Of a stretch of 64,000 bases of DNA, positions 1 through 9,039 are shown piece after piece; position 1 is the first letter of the stretch; every line of letters begins with the position of its first letter. The notes beneath the pieces were generated by a model. It was not told where the DNA came from and ran no database searches. It saw nothing but the letters and a program-made list of their open reading frames with translations. The DNA is from Burkholderia humptydooensis (GTDB lineage: Bacteria; Pseudomonadota; Gammaproteobacteria; Burkholderiales; Burkholderiaceae). A program made the translations under genes and the position numbers. Where the stretch lies: the NCBI RefSeq assembly GCF_001513745.1, contig NZ_CP013380.1, forward strand, positions 930,001-994,000, given 5' to 3'.

Positions 1-1
1 C

Positions 2-817
2 CTGAACGGCAAGGCCGCGCAGGACGCCGCGCGCCAGTTGCGCGAGCGGCTCGCCGCGTTCGCGGCCGAGCATGTCGGCGGCGGCAACGCGTGCGCGGCC
101 GACGTGCGCTTCGCGCACGACGAGGTGCGCGTCGGCGAGACGGCGGTGCCGTTCGAGGAGCTCGTCGCGCATGCGTATCGCGCGCGCGTGCAGCTCTGGT
201 CGGACGGCTTCTATGCGACGCCGAAGCTGCACTGGGATCAGGCGGCGCTGCGCGGGCGGCCGTTCTTCTATTACGCGTACGGCGCGGCGGTGTCGGAAGT
301 CGTCGTCGACACGCTGACGGGCGAGATGCGCGTGCTGCGCGCGGACGTGCTGCACGACGTCGGCGCGTCGCTGAATCCGGCGCTCGACATCGGGCAGGTG
401 GAGGGCGCGTTCATCCAGGGGATGGGGTGGCTCACGACCGAGGAGCTGTGGTGGAACGACGGCGGCAAGCTGATGACGCACGCGCCGTCGACATACAAGA
501 TCCCGACCGTCAACGACTGTCCGCCGGACTTCCGCGTGAAGCTGTTCGACAACCGCAACGGGGAGGACAGCATTCACCGCTCGAAGGCGGTCGGCGAGCC
601 GCCGTTGCTGCTGCCGTTCTCGGTGTTCTTCGCGATCCGCGACGCGATTGCGGCGCTCGGCGATTACGCGATCAATCCGCCGCTCGCCGCGCCCGCGACG
701 GGCGAGTCGATCCTGCGCGCGGTGCAGGCGGTGCGCGCCGCGCGATGCGACGATTGCCGCGACGCGCGAATGCGCAACGCAGAGACGCTGCGAAGCGAAT
801 TGAACCGATCCGTATAA
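2..817 (+). CDS. xdhB: Xanthine dehydrogenase molybdenum-binding subunit, 3' part (XdhB)
   Basis: The reading frame enters the window already open, and 271 codons plus a stop are present. This is the C-terminal end of the molybdopterin-binding subunit of xanthine dehydrogenase, which oxidises hypoxanthine and xanthine to urate in the cytoplasm. Family landmarks are visible: EGAFIQGMGWLTTEEL (substrate/cofactor side), THAPSTYKIPT, and the KAVGEPPLLLPFSVFFAIRDAI segment that carries the conserved GEPP glutamate. The usual family continuation after GEPP is present and the end looks natural. The N-terminal part, and probably xdhA, lie upstream of the window. The next gene downstream is a molybdate-type binding protein rather than the xdhC chaperone one might expect. 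Confidence 0.9.
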   Translation: MNGKAAQDAARQLRERLAAFAAEHVGGGNACAADVRFAHDEVRVGETAVPFEELVAHAYRARVQLWSDGFYATPKLHWDQAALRGRPFFYYAYGAAVSEVVVDTLTGEMRVLRADVLHDVGASLNPALDIGQVEGAFIQGMGWLTTEELWWNDGGKLMTHAPSTYKIPTVNDCPPDFRVKLFDNRNGEDSIHRSKAVGEPPLLLPFSVFFAIRDAIAALGDYAINPPLAAPATGESILRAVQAVRAARCDDCRDARMRNAETLRSELNRSV

Positions 818-904
818 ACCTGCGCTTTTCAGCGGAACCGGTTTCCGCGAAGATGATCGTCGCTTTCTCCCCGACACCGATCGACACCGACGACGACGAA
901 AACG

Positions 905-1687
905 ATGAGACATCCCCTGACGAAGCCCATCGGCGCCGCGCTGCTGGCCGCGGCCGCCGCGCTCGCGCAAGCGCACGCGGCCGAGCTGCACGTGATGAAT
1001 TCCGGCGGCTTCACGGCCGCGTACAAGTTGCTCGCGCCGAAGTTCGAGGCGGCGACGGGCAATACGCTCGACATCGCGTACGGCCCGTCGATGGGCGCGA
1101 CGCCGGAGGCGATCCCGAACCGGCTCGCGCGCGGCGAGCCGGCCGACGTCGTGATCATGGTCGGCTATGCGCTCGACAAGCTGATCAGCGAAGGCAAGGT
1201 CGATCCGGGCTCGCGCGTCGAGCTCGCGGATTCGCGGATCGGCGCGGTCGTGCGCGCGGGCGAGCCCGTGCCCGACATCGGCACGCTCGGCGCGCTGAAG
1301 GCCGCGCTGCTGCAGGCGAAGTCGGTTGCGTACTCGGACAGCGCGAGCGGCGTCTACGTCCAGAACGAGCTCTTCAGGCGGCTCGGCGTCGAGGCCGAGG
1401 TCAGGCCGAAGGCGACGATGGTGCCGCGCATTCCGGTTGCGTCGAAGGTCGCCGACGGCGCCTATGCGCTCGGCTTCCAGCAGGTGAGCGAACTGCTGCC
1501 GGTGCGGGGCGTGACGTTCGTCGGCAAGATCCCGGAGTCGCTGCAATCGGTGACGCGCTTCGCGGGCGGGATTCCTGTCGGTGCGAAACATCCGCGCGAG
1601 GCGCGCGCGCTGCTCGACTATCTGGCGTCCCCCGCGTCGGCCGACGACGTGCGCAAGACGGGCCTCGACCCGGTGCCGGCGCGCTGA
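905..1687 (+). CDS. ModA-like periplasmic substrate-binding protein
   Basis: A 260-residue exported protein with a signal peptide ending near residue 26 (AQAHA/AEL), followed by a two-lobed binding-protein fold. The opening ELHVMNSGGFTAAYKLLAPKFE and GEPADVVIM segments, and the C-terminal ARALLDYLASP, are typical of molybdate/tungstate (ModA) or type-11 extracellular binding proteins. It starts 87 bp after xdhB, whose product needs molybdenum, so an oxyanion role is attractive, but no ModB/ModC permease genes follow. It may be an orphan binding protein serving a transporter elsewhere. Ligand specificity cannot be read from the sequence. Confidence 0.8.
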   Translation: MRHPLTKPIGAALLAAAAALAQAHAAELHVMNSGGFTAAYKLLAPKFEAATGNTLDIAYGPSMGATPEAIPNRLARGEPADVVIMVGYALDKLISEGKVDPGSRVELADSRIGAVVRAGEPVPDIGTLGALKAALLQAKSVAYSDSASGVYVQNELFRRLGVEAEVRPKATMVPRIPVASKVADGAYALGFQQVSELLPVRGVTFVGKIPESLQSVTRFAGGIPVGAKHPREARALLDYLASPASADDVRKTGLDPVPAR

Positions 1688-1808
1688 TTCGTTGCGCCAC
1701 CGGGGGCGACGCCGCGCATTGCGCCGACCATGCGCCGCGGGAGCCGGTACACTCGTCATCTCGCGCGCCACACGCGCCACACGCCGCTCGCGTCAACGAG
1801 GCAGACCC

Positions 1809-2213
1809 ATGCAAGCACATCAACCATATTTCGACGAAGTCGTCGCCGGCTGCGACGCGATCGGCGGCTGGCTCTCGGGCGACGTGTCCGGGCCCGGGGC
1901 GCTCGACGCGCTGATGGCGCGCTTCGCGCCGTCTTTCACGATGGTCGGCACCGACGGCGACGTCTACGATCACGCGGCCACGCGCGCGCTGTTCGCGCGG
2001 CTCGCCGGCCGCAAGCCCGGCTTGAGGATCACTTTTTCGGAGATGCGCGCGCTCGTCGCGGACGCGGCGCGCGGCGTCGTCAGCTACTGCGAGTTCCAGT
2101 CCGACGCGACAGGCGAGCTGCCGACGCGCCGCTCGACCGCCGTGTTCGAGCGCGACCCGCGCACGGGCGCGGTGTGCTGGACGCATCTGCAGGAAACGTT
2201 CTGCGCGAAGTGA
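1809..2213 (+). CDS. SnoaL/DUF4440-like small protein
   Basis: A 134-residue soluble protein. I chose the ATG at 1809, behind AGGCAGACCC, because residues upstream of it in the same frame are arginine-rich noise. The pattern of an N-terminal helix pair, FAPSFTMVGTDGDVYDHAATRALFARLAGRKPGLRI and a later strand pair ending CWTHLQETFCAK fits the cone-like NTF2/SnoaL fold (DUF4440). Members are often small isomerases or of unknown role. No catalytic residues can be assigned. It is convergent with the LysR gene that ends at 2320. Confidence 0.7.
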   Translation: MQAHQPYFDEVVAGCDAIGGWLSGDVSGPGALDALMARFAPSFTMVGTDGDVYDHAATRALFARLAGRKPGLRITFSEMRALVADAARGVVSYCEFQSDATGELPTRRSTAVFERDPRTGAVCWTHLQETFCAK

Positions 2214-2319
2214 GCCGTTCGCGATTCGGCGATGCGTGCATCGGCGAACGGGCGGCGCGCGGCGCAGCCAGCGACGGCTCGATGCTGATCGCATCGGCCA
2301 TCACGCCGACCACCGGCAG

Positions 2320-3288
2320 CTACCGCCGCTTCCCCCGCGCCGTCAATTCCGCCGACACATCGGCCATCAGCGCGCCCAGCCAGTCGACGTCGGTCGGCCG
2401 ATCGGGCGCCGGGTGCCGGAGCTGATAGCACCGGATGCGCGGAAACGGCACGGGCGGTGCGACGACGACGAGCGGCAGCAGTTGCGCGTAATGGAGCGCG
2501 AAGCGGCGCGTCGTCGTGAAGATCAGATCCGATTGCAGCAGCACCTGCGGTACGAGCCCGAAGTACGGCAGCGTCGCGGCAACGCGCCGCGCGATGCCTG
2601 CCCGCGCGAGGCCGAGCTCGATCGCGTTGTGCCGCGCGCCGATGTACGGCGCGGGCGCGAGATGCACGGCGTTCGCATACGCGTCGCGCGTGAGCGGCGC
2701 GCGCGCGAGCGGATGGTCGTGCCGCATCAGGCAGACAACGGTGTCCGAGAACAGGTCGGTGCGCACGAAGCGCGGATCGGGCTTCGGCCAGTTGCCGATC
2801 ACGAGATCGAGCGCGCCCGAATCGAGCGCGGCCGCGTGATCGAGCGACGGATTCAGCGAATCGATCTCGATGCGCGCGTGCGGCGCGGCCGCGCGAAAGC
2901 GCGCGACGAGCGTCGGCATGAAGAAGTCGTTCAGATAGTCGGGCGCGGCGATCCGGAACGTGCGGCGCGCGGTATCGGGATCGAACGGGCCGTGCGGCGT
3001 CGAGACGAAGTCGACGTCGCGCAGCGCGCGCTCGGCCGCGTCGAGAAGCGACGCGCCGTACTCGGTCGGCACCATGCCCGTCTTGCCGCGCACGAGGAGC
3101 GGGTCGCCGAGCGCGTCGCGCAGCTTGCGCAGCGCGGCGCTGATCGCGGGCTGGGTCTGGTTCAGGCGCAGCGCGGCCTGCGTCACGCTGCGCTCGACGA
3201 GCAGCGTGCGCAGCACGCGCACGAGCCAGATGTCGAGCGACGCGGCGCGCTCCTGATCCGGTCGCATCGGTGGCGGGGAAGGCAACAT
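2320..3288 (-). CDS. LysR-family transcriptional regulator
   Basis: About 322 residues if started at MLPSPPPMRPDQE; a second ATG seven codons later (3267) is equally possible. The frame stays open to 3384 but that extension looks non-coding. The N-terminal winged helix-turn-helix reads SVTQAALRLNQTQPAISAAL followed by LRDALGDPLLVRGKTGMVPTEYG, the pattern of NahR/NodD-type LysR regulators. An effector-binding domain follows (TFRIAAPDYLNDFFMP, DLVIGNWPKPDPRFV). It lies between a SnoaL-like gene (convergent) and a DsbA-like isomerase gene transcribed the same way, 52 bp upstream. Target and effector are unknown. Confidence 0.88.
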   Translation of the reverse strand: MLPSPPPMRPDQERAASLDIWLVRVLRTLLVERSVTQAALRLNQTQPAISAALRKLRDALGDPLLVRGKTGMVPTEYGASLLDAAERALRDVDFVSTPHGPFDPDTARRTFRIAAPDYLNDFFMPTLVARFRAAAPHARIEIDSLNPSLDHAAALDSGALDLVIGNWPKPDPRFVRTDLFSDTVVCLMRHDHPLARAPLTRDAYANAVHLAPAPYIGARHNAIELGLARAGIARRVAATLPYFGLVPQVLLQSDLIFTTTRRFALHYAQLLPLVVVAPPVPFPRIRCYQLRHPAPDRPTDVDWLGALMADVSAELTARGKRR

Positions 3289-3340
3289 CAGGCGCGCTCG
3301 CCGCGCGTCGCGCGAGCGCGGGGCGGCGAGGCGGACAGCG

Positions 3341-3979
3341 TCATGCGAGCCCGGACGGCAGCGTGCTGATGCGCCTGACTTCACTCGATTCGAGCCAGCT
3401 CGGCGTGCGCGCGCAATAGAGCAGCATCGGCAGCGCGTCCTCGCCCCAGAACAGTTGGCGGTTCAGCCAGAACGTCGGCACGCCGAATACGCCGAGGGAG
3501 ATCGCGTCGTCGGTGTTGCGGCGCAGTTGCGCGCGCGTTTCGTCCGACGTGAGCCGGTCGTCGTCGTGCGCGATGCCGACGCGGCCGCACAGCTCGGCGA
3601 AGTTGTCGGGCGTGGACGGATCGCGCCCCTCGCGCCAGATGAAGCGGAAGATCTCGCGGATCGCCTGGACGTCCGAATCGAGCGCGATCGCGAGCAGCAG
3701 CGCGCGCGTCGAATCGAACGGATGCGCGGGCGGCATCCTGAACGGGATGCCGAGCTGCTCGGCGCGAAAGAGCGCGTGCCGGTAGATGAAGACGCGCTTC
3801 GCGGGCACGCCGGACGCGGGGCGCTGGCCCCAGTGGCGATGCAGTTCGGCGAGTGCCACCGGCGTGAGCGCGAACGCGATGCCGGGCCATTTGTCGTGTT
3901 GCTCCAGCAGCAGATACGAGAACGGCGACAGGAAGTCGTAGAACCATATCGGCTGGGAGGCGTCGAGGCCGACGGTCAT
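3341..3979 (-). CDS. DsbA-family protein, 2-hydroxychromene-2-carboxylate isomerase type
   Basis: A 212-residue thioredoxin-fold protein without a signal peptide. The start is fixed by a good ribosome-binding site (AGGAGA) seven bases before ATG. The N-terminal motif IWFYDFLSPFSYLLLEQ, with Ser-Pro-Phe-Ser in place of the DsbA Cys pair, and the C-terminal GVFGVPTFWLNRQLFWGEDALPML are characteristic of glutathione-dependent 2-hydroxychromene-2-carboxylate isomerases and kappa-class GST relatives. These act on aromatic (naphthalene-type) degradation intermediates. No aromatic pathway genes are nearby, so the true substrate may differ. Confidence 0.82.
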   Translation of the reverse strand: MTVGLDASQPIWFYDFLSPFSYLLLEQHDKWPGIAFALTPVALAELHRHWGQRPASGVPAKRVFIYRHALFRAEQLGIPFRMPPAHPFDSTRALLLAIALDSDVQAIREIFRFIWREGRDPSTPDNFAELCGRVGIAHDDDRLTSDETRAQLRRNTDDAISLGVFGVPTFWLNRQLFWGEDALPMLLYCARTPSWLESSEVRRISTLPSGLA

Positions 3980-4076
3980 GGAGAGTCTCCTGAGGAATAG
4001 GACGCAACGCGCGGCCTCTTTGTTGAATGTTACGCGGCGGCGTGGGCAAATGCAGCCGTCGCGACGGATTTTCGGC

Positions 4077-5504
4077 TCAAGCGTCGCCCGACGCTCGCGT
4101 GCCGGCGGGCGGCGCGTCGGCGGCTTTCGGCGCGGCCGCGGCGGGCTGCGGCGTCTCGTGCTCGCGCGCGAGCAGCCGCTCGCGGACGAAGCCGATGTGC
4201 TCGCGCAGCACGTAGAACTGGCCGGCGTACGCAAGCGGCATCTTCATCCGGTTGACCGATTCCTCGACGTCGTCGAGCTTGTCGAGCAGCACGATGCGCT
4301 CTTGCGCGGTGTGCTCGCCGAGCGCGCTGCGCTCGAGCGCGATGAGCGCGCCGTACCACCGGTAGATCCGCGAGCGCACGCGCCAGCCGTACAGCGCCGG
4401 CACGAGCCGCAGCCCCGGAATCAGCACGACGATGAGCGGCACGACGATGAAGAGCAGCCGGTCGACGAGGCTCGCCACCCAGAACGGCAGCTTCCGGTAC
4501 AGGAACGTCTTGCCCGACTTGTAGTAGCGCGCGGCGTCGTCGGACAACAGGAAGCTGCTGTGCGTGACGGGCGATGGAAATTCGCCCGCGCGCTGCAGGA
4601 TCGTCGCGCGGCCGTGCACTTCGCGCGCGGCCTCGATGAGCAGGTCCGACAGCGCGGGATGCAGCGTGTCGCGCGCGATCAGCTCGACGGTCGGCGACAG
4701 CGTGTGGATGTCCGACGGCGGCAGGTTCGTGCCCGGATCGTAGACGCCCATCGGCAGCGTGATGTCGGTGAGGTACGGGAAGCGCCGCGTGTACGCCTCG
4801 GCCTGCGCAAACGAATAGAAATGCACGCCGGGCGCGCGGAACAGCTTCGCCATCACGGGAATCTGCGTCGAGTCGCCGGACAGGAACGCCGCGTCGATGC
4901 GGCCTTCCGTCAGCGCGCGCGCGGCGTCCTCGCCGGACAGCGGCAGCAGCGCGGTCGGGCCGCCCGGCGCGATGCCGTTCATCTTCAGGAGCGCGAGGCC
5001 GAGCTCGTGCGCGCCCGCGCCCTCGGCCCCGAGCGCGAGCCGCTTGCCCTTGAACTGCGACAGCCGCTCGATCACGGGCCCGCGATAGAGGATCGCGAGC
5101 GGCACGTAGCCGACGCTGCCGAGCGACACGAGATCCTCGTGCTTTTCCTTCTGCTCGATGCCGCTCTGCACGAAGCCGACGTCGACCTTGCGCGCCGGGT
5201 CCGACAGCCGCGCGAGATTTTCGGCCGAGCCCTCGGATTCGAGCACGTCGAGCATCACGCCGTTCTTCGCGAGGATCTGCTTGTAGCGCTGCGCCGCGCG
5301 CCAGTTCGTGCTGCCGGGCGGGCCCGCGGAGATCGTGAGCGACGTCGGCGGCGCGGGCTGGATCAGCGCGATCGCGAGCCAGATCGCGGCGATCGACAGC
5401 ACGACGGTCGGCCCGATCGACATCGCGAGATCGCGCCACGACACCGCGACGAAGCGGGCGACGATGCGATGCGGCCGGTGGCGGCGGGTGGGTTCTGGCT
5501 TCAT
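4077..5504 (-). CDS. TAXI-family TRAP-type solute-binding protein with membrane anchors
   Basis: A 475-residue protein starting at MKPEPTRRHRPHR. After a basic N-terminus there is a transmembrane segment (about residues 25-50, PTVVLSIAAIWLAIALIQP). A TAXI-type periplasmic binding domain follows (SAGPPGSTNWRAAQRYKQIL, VDVGFVQSG, KGKRLALGAEGAGAHELG, IDAAFLSGDSTQIP). A second hydrophobic stretch near residue 360 (LLFIVVPLIVVLIPGL) leads into a probably cytoplasmic helical tail (RMKMPLAYAGQFYVLREHI, then an alanine/proline-rich end). Classical TAXI proteins are freely exported; this two-anchor architecture is a widespread variant. No TRAP permease is adjacent, so it may act as a sensor or partner of a distant transporter. 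Confidence 0.8.
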   Translation of the reverse strand: MKPEPTRRHRPHRIVARFVAVSWRDLAMSIGPTVVLSIAAIWLAIALIQPAPPTSLTISAGPPGSTNWRAAQRYKQILAKNGVMLDVLESEGSAENLARLSDPARKVDVGFVQSGIEQKEKHEDLVSLGSVGYVPLAILYRGPVIERLSQFKGKRLALGAEGAGAHELGLALLKMNGIAPGGPTALLPLSGEDAARALTEGRIDAAFLSGDSTQIPVMAKLFRAPGVHFYSFAQAEAYTRRFPYLTDITLPMGVYDPGTNLPPSDIHTLSPTVELIARDTLHPALSDLLIEAAREVHGRATILQRAGEFPSPVTHSSFLLSDDAARYYKSGKTFLYRKLPFWVASLVDRLLFIVVPLIVVLIPGLRLVPALYGWRVRSRIYRWYGALIALERSALGEHTAQERIVLLDKLDDVEESVNRMKMPLAYAGQFYVLREHIGFVRERLLAREHETPQPAAAAPKAADAPPAGTRASGDA

Positions 5505-5849
5505 GAGGCTGACGGCAGGCGATCTGTTCGCGGCGATGGTACCCGAGTTCGGCGCCGCTGCGGCAGCGCCGCGCCGCAGCACGAGAACTTGGCGCGCATG
5601 CGCACTGTGGATTACATTGTGCAGGGCGCGCCGCGCGTTCGCGTTCAGCTATCGAACGCGGCCGCGCGGACGCCCTTTTTGCGCGGCCACGCCCGGCGCG
5701 ACGCGGCCCGGTTCCGGGCCGGCGCTTTTCCCGCAACATCTCGCGCAGCCGTCGTGCGGCGTCGCGCGACGCCGCATCGCGGTCCGTTCATGACCGAGCA
5801 TCGCCTGCTGTCGCGGTTCCCGTCGAAACAACCAGAACCAGGAGAACGC

Positions 5850-6218
5850 ATGAAACCGATCGTATCGAAGGCTGTCGCAGGCATGATCGTCGCGGCGCTC
5901 GCATGCGGCAACGCACTCGCTCAGGGGAGCGACGCCGCGCCCGAGGCGAGCGCGCCCGCCGCCGCGCAGAACGCGTCGAAGGCCGCCGCGAAGACCGCGC
6001 GCAAGTCGAACCGCAAGCTCGGCTACGCGGTGCGCAAGGCGATCTCGAAGGCGAACGGCGTGAATGTGTCGAACATCACGGTACGCACGAAAGGCGGAAT
6101 CGTGACGCTCGAGGGCTCGGTGCCGGACGCGTCGCAGATCGACAAGGCGGTCGAGGCGGCGAAGGGCGTCGCGGGCGTCGTGTCGGTCGACAACAAGCTG
6201 TCCGTGCAGCCGCAGTGA
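5850..6218 (+). CDS. Exported BON-domain protein
   Basis: A 122-residue protein started at the ATG at 5850 behind AGGAGAACGC. A signal peptide (MKPIVSKAVAGMIVAALACGNALAQ) is followed by an alanine/lysine-rich linker and one BON domain (LGYAVRKAISKANGV, NITVRTKGGIVTLEGSV, AKGVAGVVSVDNKLSV). BON domains bind phospholipid or other envelope components, as in OsmY and related stress proteins. It is probably periplasmic. Only one BON copy is present, whereas OsmY has two. It stands alone between a divergent TAXI gene and the PHB oligomer hydrolase gene. Confidence 0.85.
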   Translation: MKPIVSKAVAGMIVAALACGNALAQGSDAAPEASAPAAAQNASKAAAKTARKSNRKLGYAVRKAISKANGVNVSNITVRTKGGIVTLEGSVPDASQIDKAVEAAKGVAGVVSVDNKLSVQPQ

Positions 6219-6337
6219 CGGCGAGGCGCGGGCGGCGCAGCGACGCCGCCCGCCGCGCGCGCCGGCCGTGCCTGGGCGCGGCGCGCGCCGCCCGGCGAGC
6301 GGGCGATTCGACCCAATCAGGCAGACTGGGGGCAACA

Positions 6338-8437
6338 ATGACGACGATCAGGGGCGGATCGAGGCGCGCGCCGATGCTGGCGCTCGCGCTTCTCGGCGGC
6401 GTGCTGCTCGGCGCGTGCCACAGCGACGACAACGCGCAGGTGAACGCGCTGCCCGGCTTCGTTTCGGGCAGCGTGCGCAAGACGACCTACGACGGCGCGA
6501 GCGATGATCTGCTGACGGCGGGGCTCGGCAAGACGGGCCTCGGCAGCGATACGCGGCCGGGCTTCGCGAATCCGGCGCAACCGAGCGCGGCGGAGCTGCG
6601 GCGCCTTGCGATCTACTCGAACTACCGGGCGCTCGTCGACATCACGCCGAACGGCGGCTACGGGCGCTTCTGGGGGCCGAACGTCGACCTCGCGGGCAAC
6701 GACACGCTCGGCGAAGGCAAGATTCCCGGCACCGAATATCTCGCGTACTCCGACGACGGCAGCGGCCGCAAGAACGTCACGCTGCTCGTGCAGGTGCCGG
6801 CGAGCTTCGATCCGGCGAATCCGTGCATCGTGACGGCGACGGCGTCAGGCTCGCGCGGCGTCTACGGCGCGATCGCCGCGGCGGGCGAGTGGGGCCTGAA
6901 GCGGGGCTGCGCGGTTGCGTACAACGACAAGGGCGGCGGCAACGGCGCGCACGAGATCGGCACGGGGCTCGTCACGCTGATCGACGGCACGCTTGCGAAC
7001 GCGTCGAGCGCGGGCAGCGCGAGCCTCTTCACCGCGAGCGAGTCGAGCAACATGCTCGCCGCGTTCAACAGCGCGTTTCCGAACCGCTACGCATACAAGC
7101 ACGCGCATTCGCAGCAGAATCCCGAGCAGGACTGGGGGCGCGTGACGCTGCAGGCGGTCGAGTTCGCGTACTGGGCGCTGAACGAGCAGTTCGGCCCCGT
7201 CGTCGACATCACGCAGCACGGCATCCGCTATCGGCCGGGCGATATCACGACGATCGCCGCATCGGTCAGCAACGGCGGCGGGTCGGCGCTCGCGGCGGCC
7301 GAGCAGGACACGCGCGGCTGGATCACCGCGGTCGTCGTCGGCGAGCCGCAGATCAACGTGCGCCTTACGCCCGGCGTGACGGTCGAGCAGGGCGGCGCGA
7401 GAGTGCCGTCGTTCGGCCGGCCGCTTGCCGATTACGCGACGCTCGCGAACCTGCTGCAACCGTGCGCGGCGGCGGCCATCGCCGCGACGGGCGCGCCTTA
7501 CCTCAGCGCGCTGCCCGTCGGCGTCACGCAGGCGATCCGCACGCAGCGCTGCGCGACGCTCGCGGCGGCCGGGCTCGTGTCGGGCGCCGATACGGCGACC
7601 CAGGCGAGCGACGCGCTCGCGCAACTGCATGCGGCCGGCTACCTCGCGGACTCCGACCTGCTTCAGGCGCCGATGTGGGATTCGCAGGCGATTCCGGCGA
7701 TCGCGGTTACGTATGCGAACGCTTACACGCGCTCGCGCGTCACCGATAACCTCTGCAACTTCAGCTTCGCGACGACGAACCCGGCGACGGGCGCCGTTGC
7801 CCCGCCCGTCGCGTCGCCGATGACGAGCCTGTTCGGCGCGGGCAACGGCGTGCCGCCGACGAACGGGATCAATCTCGTGTTCAACGGCGCGTCGGGCGGC
7901 GTCGACCACCGGCTCGCGACGCCGGACGCGAGCTTCGCGGGCGCGTTTTGCCTGCGCCAGCTATGGACCGCGAGCCAGCTCGGCATCGGCGCGAACGTCG
8001 ATGCGGTGCGTGTGGCCGCGAATCTGCAGCACAAGCCGGCTATCATCGTGCATGGCCGCAGCGACGCGCTCGTGCCCGTCAATCACGCGTCGCGCGCGTA
8101 TGTCGCGCAAAACAGCGCGACCGAGGGCAGCGCGAGCCAGCTTGCGTTCTACGAAGTGACGAACGGCCAGCACTTCGACGCGTTCCTGGCGGTGCCCGGC
8201 TTCGACACGCGCTTCGTGCCGGTTCACTATTACGACGAGCAGGCGCTCAACCTGATGTGGAATCACCTGAAGAACGGCGCGCCGCTGCCGCCGTCGCAGG
8301 TGATTCGCACGGTGCCGCGCGGCGGCGTGCCGGGCGCCGCGCCCGCGCTGTCGACGGCGAATCTGCCGCCGATCGTCCAGTCGCCGGGCGCGAACGCGAT
8401 CATCGTGAACGCGGGCGTGATCGACGTGCCGCTCTGA
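6338..8437 (+). CDS. D-(-)-3-hydroxybutyrate oligomer hydrolase, lipoprotein
   Basis: A 699-residue enzyme that hydrolyses oligomers of 3-hydroxybutyrate, the intermediates of poly-hydroxybutyrate breakdown, to monomers. The N-terminus has a lipobox (LLGAC, Cys27). The alpha/beta-hydrolase-like nucleophile is probably Ser316 in SNGGGSALAA. Other landmarks are NPCIVTATASGSRGVYG, GCAVAYNDKGGG and, late in the protein, KPAIIVHGRSDALVPVNH, with a possible catalytic Asp-His region and YEVTNGQHFDAF. Length matches what I recall for Burkholderia members of this family. The ATG at 6338 gives a sound signal sequence. A rho-independent terminator follows directly. Confidence 0.9.
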   Translation: MTTIRGGSRRAPMLALALLGGVLLGACHSDDNAQVNALPGFVSGSVRKTTYDGASDDLLTAGLGKTGLGSDTRPGFANPAQPSAAELRRLAIYSNYRALVDITPNGGYGRFWGPNVDLAGNDTLGEGKIPGTEYLAYSDDGSGRKNVTLLVQVPASFDPANPCIVTATASGSRGVYGAIAAAGEWGLKRGCAVAYNDKGGGNGAHEIGTGLVTLIDGTLANASSAGSASLFTASESSNMLAAFNSAFPNRYAYKHAHSQQNPEQDWGRVTLQAVEFAYWALNEQFGPVVDITQHGIRYRPGDITTIAASVSNGGGSALAAAEQDTRGWITAVVVGEPQINVRLTPGVTVEQGGARVPSFGRPLADYATLANLLQPCAAAAIAATGAPYLSALPVGVTQAIRTQRCATLAAAGLVSGADTATQASDALAQLHAAGYLADSDLLQAPMWDSQAIPAIAVTYANAYTRSRVTDNLCNFSFATTNPATGAVAPPVASPMTSLFGAGNGVPPTNGINLVFNGASGGVDHRLATPDASFAGAFCLRQLWTASQLGIGANVDAVRVAANLQHKPAIIVHGRSDALVPVNHASRAYVAQNSATEGSASQLAFYEVTNGQHFDAFLAVPGFDTRFVPVHYYDEQALNLMWNHLKNGAPLPPSQVIRTVPRGGVPGAAPALSTANLPPIVQSPGANAIIVNAGVIDVPL

Positions 8438-8463
8438 CGCGCCGCGCACACTCGCTGGCCGCG

Positions 8464-8501
8464 ACGGCCGGCCTGCACGCACGTGCGGCCGGCCGTTTTT
8501 C
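8464..8501 (+). terminator. Rho-independent terminator after the oligomer hydrolase gene
   Basis: The arms ACGGCCGGC and GCCGGCCGT flank a short GC-rich loop, and a TTTTTC run follows. It lies 26 bp past the stop codon at 8437, so it should end that transcript. Confidence 0.8.
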
Positions 8502-9039
8502 ATTGGCCGGCGAGCATCCGCCGCATCGGCGCGATTCGCCGGTTCCGCTGTAACAAATTCTTACTTTACGTTGCGGGCGGGCGCTTCTAATATGCGCCGG
8601 TATTTGATCGCATTTTTAAAAATTACAGGCGACTCATGCATTTCAGTTTTATTAAATAATACTTTCGAAAACATTTTTTGGTCTTCGAAAAATCGAACTG
8701 AATTTCCGTTATTCGATTAATTGAAAATCGAAGGGGAGATTATTTTTCTGGAAACAATGTGCGCGGCCGCCCGCGCTGCGCGCAGGGGCGGGCTTGTCTA
8801 CTCGGAACGCAGGGGGCGTCCCGCACGATCGGTATTGCGCTTGCCGATTTTATTCTGGAATTGATTCCAGTGCGTCGAGCCGGAAATACGGGCGGGTAAA
8901 TAATTCCGTGCGCTGATGCCGCGCATGGAGAAAATGCTCGGGGTGCGCGTCGCATAACGGTCGCATTCCTGGCGAAGCGCGTCGATGAAATCATCCGTTT
9001 CAATCGGCGGAATTTATCGTTCTATTCGAGAGGGCAATA
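8502..9039. other. Intergenic region with an AT-rich core, no gene recognised
   Basis: The stretch 8570-8740 is strikingly AT-rich for this genome (runs such as TTTTTAAAAATTAC and ATTAAATAATAC). 8740-9000 returns to mixed composition with a weak 87-codon reverse frame that has no family features. It probably holds the promoter and an untranslated leader for the S10 peptidase gene that starts at 9040. I see no tRNA or recognised small RNA. Confidence 0.5.

Noticed and set aside
8740..9003. An 87-codon reverse frame
   Set aside because: No recognisable domain, no ribosome-binding site and a poor match to local codon bias.
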